From NCBI GenBank assembly GCA_958427375.1, contig CAUABY010000015.1:1-17297 (forward strand): DNA of 17,297 bases, read 5' to 3'. Below, one piece after another: positions 12,053-17,297 of this stretch. This stretch comes from an uncultured Eubacteriales bacterium. Its GTDB lineage: Bacteria; Bacillota; Clostridia; Oscillospirales; Oscillospiraceae. Below the pieces are notes generated by a model. The model was not told the origin of the DNA. It did not search any database and saw only the letters and a list, made by a program, of their open reading frames with translations. The first letter of the stretch is position 1. Each line of letters opens with the position of its first letter. The position numbers and the translations under genes are program-made.

Positions 12053-13867
12053 ATGTATCAGGCGCTATACCGCAAGTGGCGGCCGCAGACCTTTGATGAG
12101 GTCGTCGGACAGGAGCATATCACCGAGACGCTGAAAAATCAGGTCAAGTCCGGCCACTTGTCGCATGCATATATCTTCATAGGCACCCGCGGCACGGGCA
12201 AAACCACCTGTGCGCGCATACTCGCCAAGGCTGTCAATTGTGAGCACCCCGTGAATGGTAACCCCTGCGGCATGTGCCTGGCCTGCCGCGGCATTGCCGA
12301 GGGCTCGGTTATGGACGTGGTGGAGCTTGACGCGGCGTCGAATAACGGCGTGGATAATGTCCGCGCATTGCGGGAAGAGGCGGTTTTCTCGCCCGCCGCA
12401 GTGAAGAAGAGAGTGTATATAATCGACGAGGTTCATATGCTCTCAACCTCGGCCTTCAACGCCCTGCTCAAAATTCTTGAAGAGCCGCCGGAGCATTTGA
12501 TGTTTATTCTCGCCACGACGGAGCTTCAAAAGGTGCCCGCAACCATCCTCTCGCGCTGTCAGCGCCATAGCTTCCGTAGAATCGACGCGCAGAAAATAGC
12601 GGCCTATCTTGAGCATATTGCCCAGAGCGAACATTTTGAGCTGAGCCATGACGCGGCGGAGCTTATCGCGCGGCTTGCTGAGGGCGGTGTGCGCGACGCA
12701 CTTAGCCTTCTGGACCAGTGCTCGGCCTATGATAAGATAGACGTTGAGACAGTGTATTCCGCGATGGGCCTGGCTGGAAACCGCCGCATAAGCGGCATGC
12801 TGGACAGGATAATCCGCCACGACGCCCCCGGCGCTGTCACCGATTTTAACGCGCTGTGGATGGACGGGAAAGACCCCGCGACCTTTCTCAAAGAGCTTAG
12901 CTCACTCATGCGCGATGTGCTTATCGAGCATGTCTCGCCGACAAACGCCATGGCGCTTGTCAGTGGCGGCTATGACGCGGCGACGCTTTCAAACTTCGCC
13001 GGGCGCATGACTAAGGAAGAGCTTATCTGCGCCATGGAGACCGTTCAGCGCTATTCCGCGCAGATGCGCGAAGTCAAAAACCCGAAAACAGTCGTTGAGC
13101 TGTGTCTTATCTCACTTTGCGATAATACCCTCGGCGAGAGCATTTCAGAGCTGCGCGCCCGTGTCTCGCGGCTTGAGGCCAATGCGGGCAGAGCGCCGGA
13201 ACCCCTGCGCGAGCAGACTTTTACTGCGACAGACCGTATCCCCGCGCAGTACGAGCCAGTGCCTGCACCGCGGTATGATTCAGCACCTGTGCCCCGTGAT
13301 TACGGGCGCGGAACCGCGCCGCAGGATGCCATCATACCCCCGCAATACGAGACGGAGCGGGATGCGATGCATGTGACAGACCCGGCCTATGATGTTTATG
13401 TACCCGATTATGAGCGCGCGCCGCTGCCCGACACGGAGCCGGAATATGTACCCATGCCGGAACCCATTGATGAGCCGCCCGCGAGATCCGTGCCCGCGCG
13501 CACCGAAGCGGCGGAACGCGCCGACGCACCCAGCTATGATGCCGCGCCCGCGCAGAGTGACGCGGAGTTCTGGCGCGCTGTATGCGATAAGGCAGCGCCG
13601 AAGCTCGCGCCCGATTTGCGTGTAACCATCAACAGTGAGGATAAGGTGCGCGGCAGGCTCGACGGGAATATTCTGCGCCTTGAGTGCATCCCTGGCTTCC
13701 TGTACGGCCGCCTGAACAAGACGGAAGTACTTGGAACCATAGGCAGAGCGGCGGGGGCGGTCGCCGGGCGCGAGGTGCGCGTAATCCTGAGCGAGCTTAA
13801 GCAGGACGAGGCGAAAAGGCGCAGTGTGGATGAGCTTAAACAGTTCAAGGAAGTCAGGTTTATATGA
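12053..13867 (+). CDS. dnaX: DNA polymerase III subunits gamma/tau
   Basis: A 604-residue clamp-loader ATPase. Residues 1-10 (MYQALYRKWR) and PQTFDEVVGQ are the family start; Walker A is GTRGTGKTT (44-52), the zinc site is Cys63, Cys72, Cys75 and Cys78, the DExH box is DEVH (125-128) and the arginine-finger motif SRC is at 167-169. Domain III reaches to about 375, followed by a long Pro/Tyr/Glu/Asp-rich linker (about 395-540) and a folded C-terminal domain (about 545-604) that corresponds to the polymerase-binding tau end. I found no A-run of the type used for frameshifting in E. coli, so only the full form is expected. The frame stays open upstream through the SRP RNA; the ATG at 12053 matches the family start and follows a GAGAGAGGG stretch. 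Confidence 0.97.
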   Translation: MYQALYRKWRPQTFDEVVGQEHITETLKNQVKSGHLSHAYIFIGTRGTGKTTCARILAKAVNCEHPVNGNPCGMCLACRGIAEGSVMDVVELDAASNNGVDNVRALREEAVFSPAAVKKRVYIIDEVHMLSTSAFNALLKILEEPPEHLMFILATTELQKVPATILSRCQRHSFRRIDAQKIAAYLEHIAQSEHFELSHDAAELIARLAEGGVRDALSLLDQCSAYDKIDVETVYSAMGLAGNRRISGMLDRIIRHDAPGAVTDFNALWMDGKDPATFLKELSSLMRDVLIEHVSPTNAMALVSGGYDAATLSNFAGRMTKEELICAMETVQRYSAQMREVKNPKTVVELCLISLCDNTLGESISELRARVSRLEANAGRAPEPLREQTFTATDRIPAQYEPVPAPRYDSAPVPRDYGRGTAPQDAIIPPQYETERDAMHVTDPAYDVYVPDYERAPLPDTEPEYVPMPEPIDEPPARSVPARTEAAERADAPSYDAAPAQSDAEFWRAVCDKAAPKLAPDLRVTINSEDKVRGRLDGNILRLECIPGFLYGRLNKTEVLGTIGRAAGAVAGREVRVILSELKQDEAKRRSVDELKQFKEVRFI

Positions 13868-13931
13868 GGCGCAAGCCCATAAAATAAGTCAATAATATAG
13901 TAAAAAATATAAAAATACGGAGGAAAACAAA

Positions 13932-14279
13932 ATGGCAAAAGGCGGATTCCGCGGCGGTTATTCCGGCGGCAATCAGATGAATATGATGCGTCAGGCTCAG
14001 AAGATGCAGCAGGAAATTATGAAGATGCAGCAGGAGATTGAGTCGAGCGAGTTTGAGTTCACCGCGGGCGGCGGTGCTGTAAAGGCCACCATCCTCGGCA
14101 CACGCGAGCTTAAATCCATTGAAATCAAGCCTGAGGTCGTCGACCCCGATGATGTTGAGATGCTTCAGGACCTTATCGTTGCCGCGGTCAATGGCGCACT
14201 CAAGCTCTCGGACGAAAAGACCGGCCAGTCCATGGCCAAGCTCAACGGCGGCCTGCCGAAGATGCCGGGTCTATTCTAA
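13932..14279 (+). CDS. ebfC: YbaB/EbfC family nucleoid-associated protein
   Basis: A 115-residue member of the YbaB/EbfC family, small dimeric DNA-binding proteins. A Gly-rich N-terminus (MAKGGFRGGYSGG) precedes the Met/Gln-rich helix MMRQAQKMQQEIMKMQQEIE (18-37); GAVKATILGTRELKSIEIKP (about 48-68) is the typical beta region, followed by a helix and the family ending GGLPKMPGLF. GGAGG lies 8 bases before the ATG. It follows dnaX by 64 bases, the conserved order in Firmicutes, and ends before a clear terminator. Confidence 0.95.
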   Translation: MAKGGFRGGYSGGNQMNMMRQAQKMQQEIMKMQQEIESSEFEFTAGGGAVKATILGTRELKSIEIKPEVVDPDDVEMLQDLIVAAVNGALKLSDEKTGQSMAKLNGGLPKMPGLF

Positions 14280-14305
14280 AGCAGCACAGCAAAAGTAAGA
14301 TAATT

Positions 14306-14340
14306 ACGGCCTGATACCAAGCATCAGGCCGTTTTATTAT
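14306..14340 (+). terminator. Terminator of the SRP RNA-dnaX-ebfC block
   Basis: ACGGCCTGAT (14306-14315) pairs perfectly with ATCAGGCCGT (14323-14332), 7-base loop, followed by TTTATTATA. It closes the unit where recR would be expected to continue. Confidence 0.9.
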
Positions 14341-14373
14341 ATCTGCTTAATTATACTAAGTAGGAGAAGAACT

Positions 14374-15207
14374 ATGCGCTTCAAAAAAGCCTATCTTGAA
14401 ATAACGAATGTCTGCAATCTCAACTGTGCTTTCTGTCCGGGGACGCGCCGTGAAAAGCGCTTCATGTCGGCGGAGGAATTTGCCGTGCTCAGTGGGAAAC
14501 TGCGCCCCTATACTGATTATCTCTACCTGCATCTGATGGGTGAGCCGCTGCTGCACCCGGAACTTGAGCGGCTTTTGAGCACAGCCGCGGAGCGCGGCTT
14601 TCGCGTTATCATAACCACAAACGGCACTCTGCTCCGCGAGCGCGCGGATATCATCCTCAGCTCCCCGGCTGTGCATAAAGTGAATATCTCCCTTCAGTCC
14701 TTCGAGGCGAATCAGCATGGCAAGCTCGCAAATTATGTAAACCAATGCGCCGCCTTTGCCAAAAGCGCGGGGGAGAGCGGGAAGCTGTGCGTACTGCGCT
14801 TGTGGAATAAAAACGGGCTTGACGAGCTGAACACGGATATTGAGCGCATCCTGGAGGCGCATTTCCCAAAGCCTTGGCGTGAAAGCTGCCGCGGTCTTGC
14901 CCTTGCAGGCAAGGTCTGGCTTGAGCCGGGCGAAAAATTTGACTGGCCGGATATGGCCGCGCCCGACGGGGGAGTGCGGCTTTTCTGCTATGGCCTGCGC
15001 GACCAGATAGGCGTACACTGCGACGGTACTGTTGTACCCTGCTGCCTTGACCACGAGGGAGATATCCCCCTTGGCAACCTCTTTGAAAGCAGTATGGAAG
15101 AAATTTTGTCAACCAAAAAAGCGCGCGCCATATATGACGGTTTTTCTAAACGTCAGGCAATAGAACCGCTCTGCCGCCGCTGTGGCTACGCCAGGCGCTT
15201 CAACTGA
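14374..15207 (+). CDS. Radical SAM protein with SPASM-like cysteine-rich C-terminus
   Basis: A 277-residue radical SAM enzyme. The motif CNLNCAFC (Cys14, Cys18, Cys21; CX3CX2C) binds the catalytic [4Fe-4S] cluster, and HLMGEPLLHP (53-62) is the family's GEP motif for SAM. TTNGTL (81-86) and VNISLQS (103-109) are the following core strands. The C-terminal part has Cys205, Cys216, Cys223, Cys224, Cys267 and Cys270 in the arrangement CDGTVVPCC ... CRRC of SPASM/twitch domains, which carry extra clusters and occur in peptide- and protein-modifying enzymes. No precursor peptide gene or partner is visible nearby, so the substrate is unknown. AGGAG at 14362-14366 lies 7 bases before the ATG. The gene stands alone between a terminator and the 14-bp array. 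Confidence 0.92.
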   Translation: MRFKKAYLEITNVCNLNCAFCPGTRREKRFMSAEEFAVLSGKLRPYTDYLYLHLMGEPLLHPELERLLSTAAERGFRVIITTNGTLLRERADIILSSPAVHKVNISLQSFEANQHGKLANYVNQCAAFAKSAGESGKLCVLRLWNKNGLDELNTDIERILEAHFPKPWRESCRGLALAGKVWLEPGEKFDWPDMAAPDGGVRLFCYGLRDQIGVHCDGTVVPCCLDHEGDIPLGNLFESSMEEILSTKKARAIYDGFSKRQAIEPLCRRCGYARRFN

Positions 15208-15224
15208 CAAAGCTCAACATCCGC

Positions 15225-15378
15225 ATAATATATATGACATAATTTGCATTACGTAATATTATTGACGTAATTTAATATACGTAATATAAAAGACATAATA
15301 TAGCATACATAACTTAGTTTGCAGAATATATTAAACATAATTTAATATACATATTTCAGTTAACATAATATATGAACT
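15225..15378. repeat. Degenerate tandem array of eleven 14-bp units
   Basis: Reading from 15225 in steps of 14, the units are ataatatatatgac, ataatttgcattac, gtaatattattgac, gtaatttaatatac, gtaatataaaagac, ataatatagcatac, ataacttagtttgc, agaatatattaaac, ataatttaatatac, atatttcagttaac, ataatatatgaact. Most begin RTAAT and end AC, with no insertion or deletion over 154 bases. The length is not a multiple of three and there is no ribosome site, so it is not coding. It lies between the radical SAM gene and the nagB terminator. Confidence 0.75.
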
Positions 15379-15392
15379 AAAACATAAAACAT

Positions 15393-15422
15393 GCCCCCAT
15401 TGCATAGCTATGCAATGGGGGC
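15393..15422 (-). terminator. Perfect 30-base palindrome, terminator of nagB
   Basis: GCCCCCATTGCATAG (15393-15407) is followed directly by its complement (15408-15422). On the minus strand it is followed by ATGTTTTATGTTTT. It lies 38 bases beyond the nagB stop and also faces the plus-strand radical SAM gene. Confidence 0.8.
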
Positions 15423-15459
15423 TAAAACGTTCATCGGTATATTTCAGACGTACTTTGCC

Positions 15460-16191
15460 TTATCCCATGTAGCCTATCTCGTCGGCGAGCTTCTTCTCAA
15501 TGAAAACGACCGCGTCGCGGTGCAGCTTCATAAAGGTTGCGGGGCACTTGGTGCTGACCTTCTCGTCCATGAGAAGCTGGCGGGCGGCGTCCTGCTTATT
15601 GCCGGAGATTATGAGCAGCAGCTTTTTCGCGCGCATAATGTCACCCATGCCCATGGTGAAGGCAAAGCGGGGCACATCGTCACGCGTGTCGAAGAAGCGG
15701 GCGTTTGCGTCAATGGTGCTCTCGTCAAGAACTTCTTTATGCGCCATATCCCACAGCGTGTCGCCCGGCTCGTTGAAGCCGAGATGGCCGTCCGGCCCGA
15801 CTCCGAGAACCTGCAAATCCACGTCGCTCTCAGCTAATTTTGCGCGGAACTCCGCTATGTTCGCATCCGCGTCGCCCACGCCCTTGGCAACATAGGTGTT
15901 CTTCTTGTCAATATTAATGTGGTCGAAGAGGTTGGTGTCCATGAAGTATCTGTAGCTCTGCGGGTGTGTCGGCTCAAGCCCGGCGTACTCGTCGAGGTTT
16001 ACACTGGACACGCGCGAAAAATCAAGCCCCTCATCGGCACAGCGGCGCGCGAGCTCCTTATACATGCCCACAGGGCTGGAGCCGGTGGCGAGGCCGAGGC
16101 AGCAGTCGGGCTTTTCGCGGACTAATTTTTCAATAATGTCGGCAGCGAGCCTGCACTCCTGCTCGTAATTTTCAGCAACTATAACTCTCAT
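15460..16191 (-). CDS. nagB: Glucosamine-6-phosphate deaminase
   Basis: A 243-residue cytoplasmic enzyme that converts glucosamine-6-phosphate to fructose-6-phosphate and ammonia, feeding amino sugars into glycolysis. LGLATGSSPVGMY (32-44) is the phosphate-binding loop, SVNLDEYAGL (63-72) contains the catalytic Asp67, and GVGPDGHLGFNEPG (130-143) carries Asp134, His136 and Glu141 of the active site. Length fits bacterial NagB without the longer allosteric tail. The ATG at 16191 has AAGGAG 9 bases upstream and agrees with the family start MRVIV; the frame remains open to 16338 across the promoter, which argues against a longer protein. No nagA lies beside it in the window. Confidence 0.95.
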   Translation of the reverse strand: MRVIVAENYEQECRLAADIIEKLVREKPDCCLGLATGSSPVGMYKELARRCADEGLDFSRVSSVNLDEYAGLEPTHPQSYRYFMDTNLFDHINIDKKNTYVAKGVGDADANIAEFRAKLAESDVDLQVLGVGPDGHLGFNEPGDTLWDMAHKEVLDESTIDANARFFDTRDDVPRFAFTMGMGDIMRAKKLLLIISGNKQDAARQLLMDEKVSTKCPATFMKLHRDAVVFIEKKLADEIGYMG

Positions 16192-16263
16192 CAGATTATA
16201 CTCCTTTAGAAATGTTTTCGCCGTGGTCGGCACCGCGCGGTACACGGTGCTGAAATCTCTTAT

Positions 16264-16292
16264 AGTATAACCGCGGCGACTTTTCGCGTCAA
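16264..16292 (-). promoter_or_regulatory. Promoter of nagB
   Basis: On the minus strand TTGACG (16287-16292) and TATACT (16264-16269) are 17 bases apart. The leader of about 65 bases contains a GCACCG/CGGTGC inverted repeat (about 16229-16249) around ACCGCGCGGT, a possible regulatory hairpin. Confidence 0.7.
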
Positions 16293-16425
16293 GAAGAAAT
16301 GAAAAATTAGCCGCAAAGTGGTTTACATATTTCATCAAATGTGCTAATTTATACTATCATACAAAAAAGGAACAAAACGCTTTTTTCAGCGTCATATATC
16401 TATCCCTAAGAAAGGAAAACCAAAT

Positions 16426-17297
16426 ATGAAAAAAATAATTTCGCTTGTTTTAGCATTTACAATAGTCCTTGCCTTAGGCTGCACCGCCTTCGCGGACAAT
16501 GCGCAAAGCCGCGCGGTCATCGGCGCGGATCTCACACCTGAGCAGGTATCGCAGGTTTACGCCACCTTTGGTGTGCAGCAGGGGAGTGTCACTCAGCTCA
16601 TGATGACGAACGCAGAGGAGCGGCAGTATCTTGAGGGCTATGTGGACTCCGCCATAATCGGCACGCGTTCAATCTCCTGCGTGTATGTTGAGCTGCTCGG
16701 CGATGGCGCGGGTATGAACGTCACCACGAGCAATATCACCTGGTGTACGCCGGAGATGTATATAAGCGCGCTTGCCACGGCGGGGATTACGGACGCGCGC
16801 ATAATCGTGGCCGCACCCTTTGAGGTCAGCGGCACCGCGGCGCTCACTGGCATCTACAAGGCCTATGAGGATATGACCGGCCATAAGCTGGATGATATCG
16901 CAAAGCTCGTCAGCACACAGGAACTTACCATCACCGGCTCTCTCGCGCAGGAGATAGGCAGCATGGACTCCACCTCCATTGTCGGCGACCTCAAGCTCAT
17001 GCTTGACGAGACGAAGAACATGACAGACGATGAGATACGCAGTCAGATAATTGAAATTGCCGGGCGCTACAATGTCACGCTGACGAATACCCAGATAAAT
17101 CAGCTCATCTCGCTCTGCCGCTCACTTGAGGGACTGGACAGCGACCAGCTTAAAAGCCGCGTGGAAGAGGTGCAGAACACTCTCAACAAGGTTTCAAACG
17201 CGAAAACTCAGGTCGTCGGCTTTGTGCAGACCGTGAAAAAGGTCGTCACCTCTGTGGCCAGCTTCTTTGAGCGGATAAAAGACATAATCGGATTAGA
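16426..17297 (+). CDS. DUF1002 (YpuA-like) secreted protein, cut by right edge
   Basis: The first 290 residues of an exported protein. MKKIISLVLAFTIVLALGCTAFADN is a signal peptide, with likely cleavage after AFA; a Cys at 19 makes a lipoprotein reading possible but less likely. The mature part follows B. subtilis YpuA: TNAEERQYLEGYVDSAIIGTR ends with an IGTRSIS stretch (about 77-83), then APFEVSGTAALTGIYKAYE (about 127-145), the family hallmark, and YNVTLTNTQINQLISLCRSL (about 222-241). Function is unknown. The visible C-terminal part (from about 245) is helical and may form a coiled coil. AAAGGA lies about 10 bases before the ATG. A TATACT at 16350 may be its -10 box, without a good -35. 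No stop is reached before the window ends. Confidence 0.9.
   Translation, partial: MKKIISLVLAFTIVLALGCTAFADNAQSRAVIGADLTPEQVSQVYATFGVQQGSVTQLMMTNAEERQYLEGYVDSAIIGTRSISCVYVELLGDGAGMNVTTSNITWCTPEMYISALATAGITDARIIVAAPFEVSGTAALTGIYKAYEDMTGHKLDDIAKLVSTQELTITGSLAQEIGSMDSTSIVGDLKLMLDETKNMTDDEIRSQIIEIAGRYNVTLTNTQINQLISLCRSLEGLDSDQLKSRVEEVQNTLNKVSNAKTQVVGFVQTVKKVVTSVASFFERIKDIIGL

Noticed and set aside
12053..13867. Programmed frameshift in dnaX
   Set aside because: No slippery A-run followed by a stem was found; the longest A-runs are of four to five bases.
15225..15378. CRISPR array or phage-type iterons as explanation of the 14-bp units
   Set aside because: There are no spacers between units, the units are too short and degenerate for CRISPR, and no cas or replication gene is nearby.
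16192..16338. N-terminal extension of nagB
   Set aside because: Covers the promoter and leader; family proteins start at MRVIV.
1..17297. Insertion sequence, prophage or integrase genes
   Set aside because: No transposase, integrase or phage structural gene motif was seen; only the XRE gene shows foreign-like composition.

Overview
The window looks like a chromosomal segment of an anaerobic, low-oxygen-niche clostridial Firmicute, most likely a gut Oscillospiraceae/Ruminococcaceae-type organism. The reasons are the strong AGGAGG ribosome sites, the large Gram-positive type SRP RNA directly upstream of dnaX and ebfC, a YpuA-like DUF1002 secreted protein, and GC-rich genes separated by AT-rich spacers. 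Species-level assignment is not possible from the sequence alone.

Region 1 (about 1-10,900) is a molybdenum hydroxylase module. On the minus strand at the left edge is the N-terminal half of a Mop-type aldehyde oxidoreductase, preceded in the same operon by an 83-residue protein of unknown function. Beyond a TylF-like methyltransferase gene, a plus-strand operon of three tightly packed genes encodes a MocA-like molybdenum cofactor cytidylyltransferase fused to a ModE-like winged helix, a histidine phosphatase fused to an HD domain, and an XdhC maturation factor with unusual domain order. An AT-richer gene for an XRE regulator with a zinc ribbon interrupts the module. It is followed on the minus strand by modC, modB and modA (molybdate import) and a molybdopterin-binding protein with a cysteine-rich tail. 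Together these genes would import molybdate, build or load the dinucleotide cofactor, mature it and deliver it to Mop.

Region 2 (about 10,900-11,700) holds a 60-residue hypothetical protein gene, a tRNA-Ala(CGC) gene and an unusually dense set of hairpins. Region 3 (about 11,700-14,340) is the conserved SRP RNA - dnaX - ebfC block, with recR absent from its usual place. Region 4 (about 14,340-17,297) has a radical SAM protein, a hidden degenerate array of eleven 14-bp units, glucosamine-6-phosphate deaminase (nagB) and the start of a DUF1002 secreted protein cut by the window edge.

The most noteworthy items are the 14-bp array at 15225-15378, the regulator-enzyme fusion at 3021-3947 with palindromic operator candidates in its own and the modA promoter, the phosphatase-HD fusion, the rearranged XdhC, and the small Mop-operon protein. 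All functions are inferred from reading the translated sequence; no database search was run.
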